Source of the DNA: Aureimonas psammosilenae | GTDB taxonomy: Bacteria; Pseudomonadota; Alphaproteobacteria; Rhizobiales; Rhizobiaceae | NCBI RefSeq assembly: GCF_009176975.1 | Contig: NZ_WEZG01000010.1 | Coordinates: 62,001 to 126,000, forward strand | Length of the DNA: 64,000 bases | Reading direction: 5' to 3' | Shown here: piece by piece, positions 6,975 to 16,048 of the stretch | Numbering within the stretch: the stretch's first letter is position 1 | Layout: every line of letters begins with the position of its first letter | Program-made: the position numbers and the translations under genes | The notes under the pieces: generated by a model | What the model was told of the DNA's origin: nothing | Database searches by the model: none | What the model saw: the letters and a program-made list of their open reading frames with translations, nothing else

Positions 6975-8281
6975 GGGGACGGCACGAGCGGGAGCCACAC
7001 CCAGAGGGCGACGAGCGTCGCCAGCAGCACGGGCGGGGTCAGAACGAGGCCGACCCGCATGTACTGGCCCCAGGTGATCCGCTGCCCCTTGCCCGCGAGG
7101 ACGTGGAGCCACAGGAGGGTCGCCAGCGAGCCGATCGGCGTGAACTTCGGGCCAAGGTCGTTGCCGATGACGTTGGCATAGACCATGAGCTCGCGGGTGA
7201 GCGGCGCCACGTCCGCCCGGTCGATGGCGAGCGCCCCGACGAGCGTGGCGGGCATGTTGTTCATGACGGAGGCGAGAGCCGCCACGACCAACCCCGTCCC
7301 GACGGTGGCAATGAGCGTGCCGCGATCGGCGAGCCAGCGCAGGATGCCCGCCGCGATGTCGGTCAGCCCGGCGTTCCCGAGGCCGTAGACGACGAGGTAC
7401 ATGCCGATCGAGAACAGGACGATCTGCCAGGGCGCGCCGCGCAGGACCCTGGCCAAGTCGATCACCGCACCGCGCCCGCCGGAGAACCAACGTCCCGCGA
7501 CTGCCACGAGGATGAGGGCGGCGGCGCCGGTGAGATAAGCGATCGGCACGCCGAGCGGCCCCGTCACGAAGTAGGCGACGAGCAGGAGTCCGAGGAGCAG
7601 GAACGCGGCGCGGAAGACGGCCGGGTCGCGGATCGCGCTGCCGGGGGCTTCGAGCCGGCCGACGTCGTAGGTCGCCGGGATGTCCCTTCGGAAGTACGCC
7701 CACAGGACGAGGAGCGTCGCCGCCAGCGAGACGAGGTTCACCGGCACCATGATCGCAGCGTAGCGGCCGAAGGACACGTCGAAGAAGTTCGCGGTGACGA
7801 TGTTCACGAGGTTCGACACCACGAGCGGCAGGCTGGTAGTGTCGGCCACGAACCCGCAGGCGACGACGAAGGCGAGCGCCCCAGCCGGCGGGAAGTCGAG
7901 GCGCAGGAGGATGGCGAGCACGATCGGGGTGAGGAGCAGCGCCGCCCCGTCGTTGGCGAACACGGCGGCGATGGCCGCGCCCAGAAGGACGACGAGCGGG
8001 AACAGCCGCCGCCCGTTGCCCCCGCCCCAGCGGGCGACGTGGAGCGCGGCCCAGCCGAAGAACCCGGCCTCGTCGAGGACCAGCGAGATGACGATCAGCG
8101 CGACGAAGGTGAACGTCGCGTCCCAGACGATCTCCCAGACCGTCCCGACGTCGCCCCAGCCGACGACACCGGTCGCCAACGCGACCGCGGCGCCGGCGAG
8201 CGCCGACCAGCCGATGCCGAGGCCCCGGGGCTGCCAGATGACAAGAATGAGGGTGGCGACGAAGATCGCGAGGGCGAGCAT
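6971..8281 (-). CDS. arsB: Arsenite efflux permease ArsB
   Basis: A 436-aa integral membrane protein with about 12 segments, the usual ArsB length. Conserved family stretches include [16 protein letters not shown]-like [20 protein letters not shown] and [17 protein letters not shown], followed by [20 protein letters not shown]. It exports arsenite or antimonite from the cytoplasm using the proton gradient. It lies 22 bases after arsH and is coupled to the following MFS gene. No arsA ATPase is present, so it would work as a secondary transporter. Confidence 0.93.
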   Translation of the reverse strand: MLALAIFVATLILVIWQPRGLGIGWSALAGAAVALATGVVGWGDVGTVWEIVWDATFTFVALIVISLVLDEAGFFGWAALHVARWGGGNGRRLFPLVVLLGAAIAAVFANDGAALLLTPIVLAILLRLDFPPAGALAFVVACGFVADTTSLPLVVSNLVNIVTANFFDVSFGRYAAIMVPVNLVSLAATLLVLWAYFRRDIPATYDVGRLEAPGSAIRDPAVFRAAFLLLGLLLVAYFVTGPLGVPIAYLTGAAALILVAVAGRWFSGGRGAVIDLARVLRGAPWQIVLFSIGMYLVVYGLGNAGLTDIAAGILRWLADRGTLIATVGTGLVVAALASVMNNMPATLVGALAIDRADVAPLTRELMVYANVIGNDLGPKFTPIGSLATLLWLHVLAGKGQRITWGQYMRVGLVLTPPVLLATLVALWVWLPLVPSP

Positions 8282-8303
8282 GGACGGTCCGGGGACGAGA
8301 GGA

Positions 8304-9029
8304 TCAGAGGGTGCGCTGGTTCACGCGCTCGGACAGCTTCTCGGCGCTCTCGACCCGCTCGGAGTAGCGATCCGTCAGATAGTCCGAGCGACCGCGCACG
8401 AGGTGGGTGAACTTCACCAGTTCCTCGCAGACGTCGACGACGCGGCTGAGATAAGCGGACGGCTTCATGCGTCCCGCCTCGTCGAACTCGAGGAACGCCT
8501 TCGGGACCGACGACTGGTTCGGGATCGTCACCATGCGCATCCAGCGGCCGAGGATGCGCATCTGGTTCACGGCGTTGAAGGACTGCGAGCCGCCCGACAC
8601 CTCCATGACGGCGAGGGTCTTGCCCTGCGTCGGACGCTTGGCGCCAAGCGCCAGCGGGATCCAGTCGATCTGCGCCTTCATGATGCCGGTCATGGCGCCG
8701 TGGCGCTCCGGGCTGACCCAGACCATGCCCTCGGACCAGTCGGCGAGGTCGCGCAGCTCTGCGACTTTCGGGTGGTCCGGCTCGGCCCCGTCGGGGAGCG
8801 GCAGACCGCGAGGGTCGAACGTGCGCACCTCGCAGCCGAACCAGCGAAGCAGGCGACCGGCCTCCTCGGACAGGAGGCGGGAGTAGGACCGCTCGCGGAT
8901 CGAGCCGTGGAGGACGAGGATGCGCGGCGGGTGCGTCGAGGCGCCAGGGCTGGCGAGCGCGTTCCCGTCGATCGGTCGAAGCTGGTCGATGTCGACGGAG
9001 GGCAGGTCGAGGGCAACGGGATCCATCAT
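8304..9029 (-). CDS. arsH: Organoarsenical oxidase ArsH
   Basis: A 241-aa NADPH-dependent FMN flavoprotein. The FMN phosphate loop is seen in [16 protein letters not shown] (about residues 38-53), and the family signature continues with [20 protein letters not shown] and [16 protein letters not shown]. ArsH oxidises trivalent methylated and aromatic arsenicals to less toxic pentavalent forms in the cytoplasm. The start ATG (9029; a second ATG follows at once) overlaps the end of arsN2. Length and motifs are normal for the family. Confidence 0.93.
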   Translation of the reverse strand: MMDPVALDLPSVDIDQLRPIDGNALASPGASTHPPRILVLHGSIRERSYSRLLSEEAGRLLRWFGCEVRTFDPRGLPLPDGAEPDHPKVAELRDLADWSEGMVWVSPERHGAMTGIMKAQIDWIPLALGAKRPTQGKTLAVMEVSGGSQSFNAVNQMRILGRWMRMVTIPNQSSVPKAFLEFDEAGRMKPSAYLSRVVDVCEELVKFTHLVRGRSDYLTDRYSERVESAEKLSERVNQRTL

Positions 9030-9469
9030 CGTCCGGTCTCCTTCCGCCACAGGACCGCCGAGGCCGAACACAGGCCCATGGCCTGCCGTGTCGCCAGCAC
9101 AGCGGCGGGTGCTTCCGTCCGTTCGACGCGGCGGAAGCCGAGCGCCGCGAGGAAGGTCCGTTCCCCTGTCGTGAAGGCGAAGGCGTCGGCCGCGCCTTGC
9201 CCGCGGCCGCGCTCCATCAGGTCCGCCGTGATCGCGCCGCCCATGCCGCGCCCGCGATGCTCGGGAACGACGGCGATGGATCGCAGGAGGACGGCGGCGC
9301 CGAGGGGTTCGAAGCCGCCGATCCCGACGAACTCGCCGTCCTCGGTGGCGTAGCGCAGGAACACCCGGCCGGGCTCGGCCACGTCCTCGGTCGGCAGCCC
9401 TGCCGTGGACAGGAGGCCGACGAGACCGGCCGGATCGTCGACGGGCGTCGCGACGAGCGTCGGGATCAT
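9026..9469 (-). CDS. arsN2: Arsenic-associated GNAT acetyltransferase, ArsN2-like
   Basis: A 147-aa GNAT protein. The acetyl-CoA loop is seen in [20 protein letters not shown] (about residues 69-88), preceded by a conserved [19 protein letters not shown] strand region. The C-terminal region around [20 protein letters not shown] fits the small acetyltransferases found in ars operons. It overlaps arsC and arsH by 4 bases on each side. Related ArsN1 enzymes acetylate arsinothricin or phosphinothricin; the substrate of ArsN2-type proteins is not settled, so it is left open here. Confidence 0.8.
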   Translation of the reverse strand: MIPTLVATPVDDPAGLVGLLSTAGLPTEDVAEPGRVFLRYATEDGEFVGIGGFEPLGAAVLLRSIAVVPEHRGRGMGGAITADLMERGRGQGAADAFAFTTGERTFLAALGFRRVERTEAPAAVLATRQAMGLCSASAVLWRKETGR

Positions 9470-9873
9470 GCCCGGGAGCCTCCGACGGTCTCCCCGTCTT
9501 CCTTGGTGAAGGTGGCAACGGGGTTGGCGAGGAGCGGCAGCACCTTCTCCGACGGGCGGCAGAGCGCGGCGCCCTTGTCCGTCACGACGATCGGGCGGTT
9601 GATCAGGATCGGGTGCGCCATCATCGCGTCGAGGAGGGCATCGTCGGACAGGGTCTCGTCCCCGAGGCCGAGCTCGGCGTAGGGCGTGCCCTTCTCGCGA
9701 AGGAGGTCGCGCGGTCGGATACCCATGGCATCGATCAGTTCGACCAGCCGCTCGCAGCTCGGCGGCTCCTTCAGGTACTCGATAACCTGCGGCTCCTCGC
9801 CGGACTGGCGGATCATCTCCAGCGTGTTGCGGGACGTGCCGCAGGCGGGGTTGTGGTAGATCGTGACGGTCAC
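9466..9873 (-). CDS. arsC: Glutaredoxin-dependent arsenate reductase ArsC
   Basis: A 135-aa cytoplasmic reductase with the catalytic cysteine in [12 protein letters not shown] (Cys11) and the arginines expected later (SRN; INRPIVV). It reduces arsenate to arsenite, which ArsB then exports. The start is GTG at 9873, overlapping the arsR stop as GTGA; no ATG fits. Length and motifs match the Escherichia coli plasmid type rather than the thioredoxin-linked type. Confidence 0.93.
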   Translation of the reverse strand: MTVTIYHNPACGTSRNTLEMIRQSGEEPQVIEYLKEPPSCERLVELIDAMGIRPRDLLREKGTPYAELGLGDETLSDDALLDAMMAHPILINRPIVVTDKGAALCRPSEKVLPLLANPVATFTKEDGETVGGSRA

Positions 9874-10223
9874 GAGCAGGTCTCCGACGAGCAGGAGGGG
9901 GCGAGAAGGTCGGCGCCGAGGTTCCCGCAGATCTCCGGGTTCCCCGAACAGCAGTCCTCCGTCAGGAAGGCGAGAAGCTGGCGCATGTCGTCGTAGCTCG
10001 CGGCGTAGAGGATGCGGCGCCCGTCGCGCCACGAGCGCAGGAGCTTGGCGCGTTCGAGCGTCGCGAGGTGGAAGCTCATCCGCGTCGGCGGGATCGACAG
10101 CGCCTCGGCGATTTCCCCGGACGGCATGCCGTTCGGGCCGGCGCGGACGAGCATCCGGAAGGCCGCGAGGCGATCGGCGTGAGCAAGGGCGGATAGGGCG
10201 GCAACGGCTGAGTCGTCGTTCAT
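9870..10223 (-). CDS. arsR: Arsenic-responsive repressor ArsR
   Basis: A 117-aa ArsR/SmtB winged-helix repressor. The recognition region is GEIAEALSIPPTRMSFHLATLERAKLL (about residues 36-62) and the wing follows at WRDGRRILYAAS. Cysteines cluster at the C-terminus: Cys91-Cys92, Cys99, Cys111 and Cys116, giving a plausible trivalent arsenic site that differs from the Escherichia coli CVC type. It is the first gene of the ars operon and should repress it in the absence of arsenite. Confidence 0.93.
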   Translation of the reverse strand: MNDDSAVAALSALAHADRLAAFRMLVRAGPNGMPSGEIAEALSIPPTRMSFHLATLERAKLLRSWRDGRRILYAASYDDMRQLLAFLTEDCCSGNPEICGNLGADLLAPSCSSETCS

Positions 10224-10254
10224 CCCTGCGATATTGCAAACATCGTTGTAATGT
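10224..10254 (-). promoter_or_regulatory. Probable ars promoter/operator
   Basis: Only 31 bases separate arsR from the resolvase gene. The stretch is the AT-richest locally and reads TTGAAC, 17 bases, AATATC towards arsR, an acceptable -35/-10 pair with a weak -10. It also holds an imperfect dyad around ACATTACAACGATGTTTGC, a candidate ArsR site. The location is convincing; exact boxes are uncertain. Confidence 0.4.
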
Positions 10255-10830
10255 TCAAGCGTCCATTCGTCCGGCGCGCGCGTCGGCGACGATCCTGCTG
10301 ACCGTCGGCTGGGACACCCCGTAAAGCCGCGCCATGTCGGCCGCCGTTCGCCGGCCCGAAACGACGCTCTCGACGATCTCGCGACGCTGGGCGGTGGATA
10401 GCTTCCGGCGCCGCCCTCCGACGCGCCCCTCGGCTCGGGCCTGACGGAGACCGGCGGCCGTCCTTTCGCGGATCATGGACCGCTCGAACTCGGCGAACGC
10501 CCCGAGCATGTGCGCCATCATGCGGCCGGCGGGGCTCGTGGTGTCGACGGCCTCGGTCAGCGAACGGAAGCCTGCGCCGGCTGCCTCGACCCGCTCCATG
10601 ACCGTCAGGGCGTCCTTGAGGGACCGCGACAGGCGGTCGAGCTTCCAGACGACCAGCGTGTCGCCGGGCCGCAGGTGATCGAGTAGGCGTTGAAGCTCTG
10701 GGCGGTCCCAGCGGCCACCGGATGCGACTTCCTCGAACACTCGCTCGCATCCGGCGTCGCGCAGGGCGCGGGCCTGGGCGGTGGTGGACTGGTCGTCGAC
10801 GGTGGACACGCGAGCGTAGCCGAGGAGCAC
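10255..10830 (-). CDS. Small serine recombinase (resolvase/invertase family)
   Basis: A 191-aa protein. The catalytic domain begins LLGYARVSTVDDQ with catalytic Ser9, and continues with WKLDRLSRSLKD and the E-helix region AEFERSMIRERTAAGLRQAR. A C-terminal helix-turn-helix (RRTAADMARLYGVSQPTVSR, about residues 160-179) completes the normal architecture. The GTG at 10830 was chosen because homologues begin about there; an upstream ATG at 10941 would add a basic tail of 37 residues. It may resolve cointegrates or invert DNA. No transposase accompanies it. Confidence 0.85.
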   Translation of the reverse strand: MLLGYARVSTVDDQSTTAQARALRDAGCERVFEEVASGGRWDRPELQRLLDHLRPGDTLVVWKLDRLSRSLKDALTVMERVEAAGAGFRSLTEAVDTTSPAGRMMAHMLGAFAEFERSMIRERTAAGLRQARAEGRVGGRRRKLSTAQRREIVESVVSGRRTAADMARLYGVSQPTVSRIVADARAGRMDA

Positions 10831-10849
10831 GGTACGGGGAGCCTTTCGT

Positions 10850-10861
10850 AAACGGCCGTTT
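10850..10861. promoter_or_regulatory. Perfect 12-bp palindrome upstream of the resolvase
   Basis: AAACGGCCGTTT lies 19 bases before the GTG start. Small serine recombinases often bind dyad subsites next to their own gene, so this may be part of a res-like site or an autoregulatory operator. No second or third subsite was recognised nearby. Confidence 0.4.
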
Positions 10862-11002
10862 TCAGATTCGATCGGCAGGGTGCGGTCGCGCCGGGCGTTC
10901 GGCCTTTCACAATCCTCTTTCGCTGGCGGCGCATCTTGCAAGAGGTTTGCGAAGCCCCTCTTCGATGCGAAGGCAGGCCGTCCTACTCATCATTCGGATG
11001 AG

Positions 11003-11734
11003 CTACTTCTCGGCCACAATCTTCCGGAAGTTCGACACAAGGCGCGACTGGACCTCTTCCCGACTTGCGTTCCAAAGCTGGGCAAGCCCCTCCACGGTTG
11101 CCCAGGCATCCCATGGCTTAGTAGGTTGTCCCTGGTACTGCCCGAATGGCCCGTCGGATTCCGTGAGGACCCGATCCCAAGGCATCGCACGCACGGCTGT
11201 CCGTCCACGCTCCCCGAGCAGCACGCTTGGGCCGACGGAGAACCAGCAGCCCATTTCAGCGGCACGCTCCACTTGGCGTTTCGTGCCCACGAACCAATGC
11301 AGGATCGGGCGGCCGGCGCTTGGCTCGGCCTCCAGGGCGTCAAGCACGCAGTCGATGGCGCCCCTACTGTGCATGGACATCACCCGCCCACCTGCGAGCG
11401 AGCACATTCGGAGGATGTCCCGCAACACCCCGAGCTGGGCATCCATCGTGTCGCGGTGCTCCCGCGATCCGTCGAGCCCAATCTCCCCAACGTAGTCCGT
11501 TCGGGGCAGCAGGCGCTCGAACAACGGCAACTCCCGGGCTCGCGCGGCGGCGAGTTCCGGATGCAGTCCGAGCGCCGTCTTGATCCTGCTTCCGTCGGGC
11601 GCCAGCGCTGCGGTGCCCTCGAACGCGCTGGGAACAGTCGTCACCGACAGGACGTAGAGGCGCCGTGTGATGCACTCCGCGACCATTCCCGACGGATCGG
11701 GATACAGGTCGAGATGGCAGTGCAAGTCGATCAA
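11003..11734 (-). CDS. qatD: QatD, TatD-like nuclease of the Qat defence system
   Basis: A 243-aa TatD/amidohydrolase-fold protein with the metal-binding motif DLHCH (His5, His7), then GEIGLDG, SMHSRGA, LHWF and ESDGPF in the usual order. The best start is TTG at 11734, which overlaps the qatC stop as TTGA and places the HxH motif near the N-terminus as in the family; no ATG is available. It is the last gene of qatABCD. Qat is a known anti-phage system; QatD is taken to be its nuclease-like component. Metal ligands appear intact. Confidence 0.9.
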   Translation of the reverse strand: MIDLHCHLDLYPDPSGMVAECITRRLYVLSVTTVPSAFEGTAALAPDGSRIKTALGLHPELAAARARELPLFERLLPRTDYVGEIGLDGSREHRDTMDAQLGVLRDILRMCSLAGGRVMSMHSRGAIDCVLDALEAEPSAGRPILHWFVGTKRQVERAAEMGCWFSVGPSVLLGERGRTAVRAMPWDRVLTESDGPFGQYQGQPTKPWDAWATVEGLAQLWNASREEVQSRLVSNFRKIVAEK

Positions 11735-13002
11735 GGCCAGGCGATCGCGTCGAGGAACGCCTTCACCTCCGCGGTGCCCCTGCGCACCACGTCGACATGG
11801 CCACGCCGCAAGTCCGGATCCGTCGGGAGCGGGCCTGCCTCGCTTGCCCAACGTGCCACGTCGCGGCGCTCAAGCGTCGCCGCCGCGAACCTCGCCGCCG
11901 CCACGTCCTCGTTCGACGCGTGTTCGGAAAGGTCGTTCGCCCAGTAATCCGTACCGTCCCGCATGCCCGCTGCCTCGAAGGAAGCCCGGCGTATAAGGCA
12001 TGGCACGCAGCGACCGCAATGTTGGTTGAGGCGTTTTCCCTTCCCACACGAATAGGAGCGGTGCGCGAGCTCGTGGATAAGTTCGTCTCGGCATTCGGCA
12101 AGCATCTGCCCCTTAGTCTTGAGGGCGTAGGGCGTGCGAATGCGCGCAGGCAGGCCTACTCCGTCGAGGACACGTTGGAGGGACGAGATGAAGTGCGGGT
12201 GCGTCGTCCGCGTGCTGAGGCTCGCCATGCGCCGATGCGTCAGCGGCGCGTTGATCGAGATCAGTCCGTTCTCGGGAACGAAGAGGTCGACCGGCGCCCC
12301 ATCCCGGGCGAGCGACGCCGCCGCCACGGCCCCGTAGCCGAGGAACAGCATGGATCGTGCCCGTGACGACGGTTCGTACGGCTGCCGCCAGCGCTCCGAG
12401 GCACGCGCCGAGAAACGTTCAGCGTCCATGCCGATCAGCCCTGCCAAGGTGCGCTGGACCGACCCCTCCTTCGGCGACGCCTGGCTGACGAGGAGGGGCC
12501 TCCGGCCTTCCGCGCGTAGGTCGAGCGCGCCAATCAGGCTGTCGAGGCCGCCGGAGAACAGGCATGCGCAATCCCGGTCTGTCGGCCGGTCTGCGACGGC
12601 CGGAGGGCGTGCGCCCCCGCCGCGGAACCTGACGCTCCATATATCGCTCGAAAGGAAGCGAAGAGTGTCCTCGATCGCCCCGGCCTGGGCCGCCCACGGC
12701 TCGGGATCGGCAAGCTCGACCTCCAGCGCGATCATGCGCGTCCAGGAGTCGGCTGCTTCCTTGCGGATGACGAAACGGTCGGCGGCATGGACCGCCAGGG
12801 CGATGGAGAGGAAGTCCCACGCCAGGACCGACGGGGTTCTCGGGAGTGCGGCCGCCGCTTGGTTAAGCGTGCCGCCGAGGCCGGCGAGTTCAGGGCGACC
12901 GATGTGATGCAAGGCAACGCCGACGTCGCCGTGGGCGACCGCGGCCGTCGCGCGCATGGCATTCGGCGTGGCGAGCACGCGGGTAGGGATGCGGGTCACC
13001 AT
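11731..13002 (-). CDS. qatC: QatC, QueC-like protein of the Qat defence system
   Basis: A 423-aa protein containing an ATP-pyrophosphatase loop SGGLDSL (about residues 150-156) as in QueC. A later zinc-type cysteine cluster reads HCGRCVPCLIRR. It is about twice the length of QueC because of an extra N-terminal region of about 140 residues. The context (qatA and qatB upstream, qatD downstream, all overlapping) shows it belongs to Qat rather than to queuosine synthesis, none of whose other genes are here. It overlaps qatB by 7 bases. Confidence 0.92.
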   Translation of the reverse strand: MVTRIPTRVLATPNAMRATAAVAHGDVGVALHHIGRPELAGLGGTLNQAAAALPRTPSVLAWDFLSIALAVHAADRFVIRKEAADSWTRMIALEVELADPEPWAAQAGAIEDTLRFLSSDIWSVRFRGGGARPPAVADRPTDRDCACLFSGGLDSLIGALDLRAEGRRPLLVSQASPKEGSVQRTLAGLIGMDAERFSARASERWRQPYEPSSRARSMLFLGYGAVAAASLARDGAPVDLFVPENGLISINAPLTHRRMASLSTRTTHPHFISSLQRVLDGVGLPARIRTPYALKTKGQMLAECRDELIHELAHRSYSCGKGKRLNQHCGRCVPCLIRRASFEAAGMRDGTDYWANDLSEHASNEDVAAARFAAATLERRDVARWASEAGPLPTDPDLRRGHVDVVRRGTAEVKAFLDAIAWP

Positions 13003-13850
13003 GTCGAGATCTCCTCGAGCGCGACCTGCACGGTCCGCGCGACCAACGCGGACATCCGCTGTCCGCTAAGGACAGCTCCCGCGGCGACCAGGATCGGAGC
13101 GCCGACCAAGTCGACAACCTCTTTCACGAGAGAGCGGATGTCTGCCTCCCGTTGTGCCGCCGCCACGGGGCCGATCGCGGCCAGGGCCTTGCCGGCGTCG
13201 CCTGCGACCTGCGTGAACACGAGCTCTGCCACGAAGGCCAGGGTGGCGGTCTGCACCGCCTCGGCGTCGAGCGCGGCGGGATCGAAGGCCCCCGCGTTGC
13301 CTAGCGCTTCCGCGACGGCTACCTCCATCGAAAGGCGGGCTGTTACCTCGTCGATGATGCCGGCCGGCATGAACGCGTCGACGATCGCCGCGACTGCCAC
13401 GTCCAAAGGCTGTCCCGCGAGTTCGCGGATGTCGATCTGGCCGGCCTCGGGCGGTTCTCCCGCGCCGGCGCGCGCGAGGCCCGCCAGCGCGGATCCACCG
13501 GTGCGCGCTGCCCGTGCGACGCGCCGGGCTCCGGCTGGACCGCCCCCAACGGACTTGTTTGCCCATCGGCCCAGGGCCGCCCTGGCATCCGCACGATCGT
13601 TCGACGCCCCGAACCTACTCAGCGCCATCCGGAAGGGGCGGAACCGAGCAGGCTCGGCAACCTCCTCCACCTCTTCTCCGTCGACGACGTCGTCGGCCAG
13701 CGGGCCGGGGTCGTCGTCCTCCGGCTCGGGGACGGGATCTTCCGGAAGAGGATCCGGTAGCGGCGGAGGTGGTGCTGGGTCTTGGTCGGCCCATGGCGGA
13801 ACGAGGGGAGCCGCCGGAGGAGCGTCAGGCTTAGAGCGCGAGGTTCCCAT
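12996..13850 (-). CDS. qatB: QatB of the Qat defence system
   Basis: A 284-aa protein. The N-terminal 60 residues are disordered and rich in proline and acidic residues (DPAPPPPLPDPLPEDPVPEP). They are followed by RFRPFRMALSRFG and a helical, alanine-rich domain. This layout fits QatB, whose biochemical role is unknown. The ATG at 13850 overlaps the qatA stop by one base; a GTG directly before it is the alternative start. Identification rests mainly on its place between qatA and qatC. Confidence 0.85.
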   Translation of the reverse strand: MGTSRSKPDAPPAAPLVPPWADQDPAPPPPLPDPLPEDPVPEPEDDDPGPLADDVVDGEEVEEVAEPARFRPFRMALSRFGASNDRADARAALGRWANKSVGGGPAGARRVARAARTGGSALAGLARAGAGEPPEAGQIDIRELAGQPLDVAVAAIVDAFMPAGIIDEVTARLSMEVAVAEALGNAGAFDPAALDAEAVQTATLAFVAELVFTQVAGDAGKALAAIGPVAAAQREADIRSLVKEVVDLVGAPILVAAGAVLSGQRMSALVARTVQVALEEISTW

Positions 13851-15616
13851 CACTTGGTCTCCAGCATGCCGGTCTTGCGAAGGAGGAACTGAATCCCCTT
13901 GGTCATCTCGCCGGTGTTGAGGCTGCCAATGAAGGCCTTGAGTTCCGTCTTGGTCTCCGGAAGTGCCTCCGCGATCATCAAGGCGCCGTAGAGGCCCGGG
14001 ACCGCCGAGGTCCAGTCGGCTTCCCGCATGGTCGCCACCAGCCCGGACATGACGGCGCGCTTGTCGTCAGGCGTCAGGCCGGCGACGATCCTCTTTCCGA
14101 CCGGGGACGCGATGCCGTCGATCTTGAGCAAGGCATCGATGGCGGTTCGGGCCGCTTCGCTGATGTCCGAGCGTGCCCGCGCCGGTGCCATGACGTCGCG
14201 GCTGAGGAAGACGGCCGGCCTCAGTCTCTCGGCGTTCTCGAACGGCGGGTCGAGCTTTCGCCACTCCTCGACGAAATCGGCATGCGGCTCCCACTCTTTG
14301 GGCAACGGGGACGGCTTGGCCTTATCCTTGCCGCCCGGCAGGAGGACCTTCTCGACGTCCTTTCCATCCATGATGAGCTGGAACAGCGCGAGCGTTGCCG
14401 GACCGTCGGTGCAGCGCTCGAAGATGGCGAGCTTCGCCAAGGTCGCGAAGTCGACGTTCATCTGCCGTTTCGCGGCCAGGGTACGCCGGAGCGACACGGC
14501 GTTGAGAAGCCGCTTCACGATGCGGGGGTTGCCCTGGATCTTCGGCGCCGACGCCATCATCGGCGCCAGCCTGTCGGCGATGGCGAGGTTGTCCAAGAGG
14601 TCGGGAGGGTTTCCCGCGAGTCCTGCGATCTCGGCCTTCTCGAATGTCTCGTTGCGCCATCCTTCTTGCAGTGCGGAAAGGAGCCGCTCTTGCACGGCGG
14701 GCAGGCGGTCGGGCGCGGCTAGGCCGACGAAGAGCGAGTACATGTAGGCTCGCAGGTCCTCCGCCCCGACCCTCGGTACGCGCATCGGCACCTGGATGAC
14801 CTTATCGAGATAGTCGCGCACGTGGGACGCGTTGGGATCGTCGAAGTGCTTCGCGACCGAATGGCGGATCATATCCTCGTCGGCGGCGATGACGAACGCC
14901 GTCTGAGGCATGAACAGGAACAGCCGGATCGCCTCAAGCGTGCCGATCGCGACGTCGGGAAGGCATCGGTCAAGGTTGTCGACGAAGACGACCAACGTCG
15001 TCTCTAGCCCCTCTAGCAAGGAGCCGAACTCCTCGCGGAAGGCCACGATCTCCTTTGGCGGCGTCCGCTTCTCGGCGGGCTTGATCAGTTCGCCGAGCCC
15101 CTTCCGAGCCTCGGCCGCGTCCTCCTTAGCCGTACCGTATTGCTCCTCGGTCAGACCGCCCGCAAGAGCCGAGGACACTGCGGCGCCCGCCCTCGTCAGG
15201 AGGCCCGGGGGGATGCCGAGGGCCATTCCGACGCCGAAGTCGGCGATCATCCCCAAACCACGGAAGTAATTGACCCGTCCCGCGAACTCCTTCGCCTTCT
15301 CGACAAGGGTCTTCTTCTCCTCCGCCAACGCGAGAAGCTCGGTGGCGACCACCTCCATCAGGGCGGCACGCGCGTCGTCGAATCCTTGGTACATCCAGGC
15401 GTCGAACCTGACGACGACGGCAGCCGCGTCCCCGTCTCTCGGGGCGGGCAGGCGTGCCTCGACGAGCTTCAGCACGGTCGACTTTCCCGTGCCCCACGTT
15501 CCGAACACGCCGATCGAGATGGGCAACAGGGATGGAGTGGTCGCGAGGGTGGCGATCTGGTCCGCCACCTCGGTAAAGTTCAGGAAGTCCTGCTCGCTCT
15601 CGCTGTCGCGCCACAT
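13850..15616 (-). CDS. qatA: QatA, KAP-type ATPase of the Qat defence system
   Basis: A 588-aa KAP P-loop NTPase. Walker A is GTWGTGKS (residues 39-46) after the typical ISIGVFG strand. Walker B is LVVFVDNLDR (residues 208-217). Between them lies a hydrophobic pair (GMIADFGVGMALGIPPGLLT region, about 121-141) that may touch the membrane, as in many KAP ATPases. It is the first gene of qatABCD and presumably senses or powers the response. Motifs are complete, so the system looks functional. Confidence 0.93.
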   Translation of the reverse strand: MWRDSESEQDFLNFTEVADQIATLATTPSLLPISIGVFGTWGTGKSTVLKLVEARLPAPRDGDAAAVVVRFDAWMYQGFDDARAALMEVVATELLALAEEKKTLVEKAKEFAGRVNYFRGLGMIADFGVGMALGIPPGLLTRAGAAVSSALAGGLTEEQYGTAKEDAAEARKGLGELIKPAEKRTPPKEIVAFREEFGSLLEGLETTLVVFVDNLDRCLPDVAIGTLEAIRLFLFMPQTAFVIAADEDMIRHSVAKHFDDPNASHVRDYLDKVIQVPMRVPRVGAEDLRAYMYSLFVGLAAPDRLPAVQERLLSALQEGWRNETFEKAEIAGLAGNPPDLLDNLAIADRLAPMMASAPKIQGNPRIVKRLLNAVSLRRTLAAKRQMNVDFATLAKLAIFERCTDGPATLALFQLIMDGKDVEKVLLPGGKDKAKPSPLPKEWEPHADFVEEWRKLDPPFENAERLRPAVFLSRDVMAPARARSDISEAARTAIDALLKIDGIASPVGKRIVAGLTPDDKRAVMSGLVATMREADWTSAVPGLYGALMIAEALPETKTELKAFIGSLNTGEMTKGIQFLLRKTGMLETK

Positions 15617-16048
15617 GATTCGGATTGCCGCTCGGGAATCTAGGTTCGATGATTATACACAACCCACACTCGTAAGCAGCGTGTCGTTTGATCCGTTCGA
15701 TGCCGTTGCGACAATCAGTTCTTTGTGTTGCAGGGAATCGTTGGGTCGTCCGTTGCGACTCAGGGGTGTGGCACCACAAGGAAGTTGCTCCATCCCTCTG
15801 ACTAGCTGACCCTCAGTTGCGGAAGGCTACGGCCGTCCCCGTTTTCCAGCCCGAACGGGCCGAAGCCGAAGGCGGAGCAGGCGGAGGGGCGCAGCGCCCC
15901 TCAACTGGCGCCGAAGGTGCCCCGGAGCCTGTGCGTCAACGGGGGCGACCGGGTCGTCGGTCACCGACCGTTCACCTGATTCCTTGACCCGAAACGAACG
16001 GACCACGCGGTAGGCAACTGTCACGAGCAACAACGTGACGGCGAACCA
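15617..16048. promoter_or_regulatory. Divergent qat/dcm control region
   Basis: This 432-base non-coding stretch separates qatA (minus) from the methyltransferase (plus). A perfect TATAAT on the minus strand at 15657-15652 lies 36 bases before qatA and is the best -10; no good -35 is seen. At 15884-15902 GAGGGGCGCAGCGCCCCTC forms a 9-bp stem with a one-base centre. A possible TTGACC lies at about 15983 for the plus-strand gene, with no convincing -10. Confidence 0.45.

Noticed and set aside
11731-13002. QueC of queuosine synthesis
   Set aside because: It is far longer than QueC, overlaps qatB and qatD, and no other queuosine genes are nearby.
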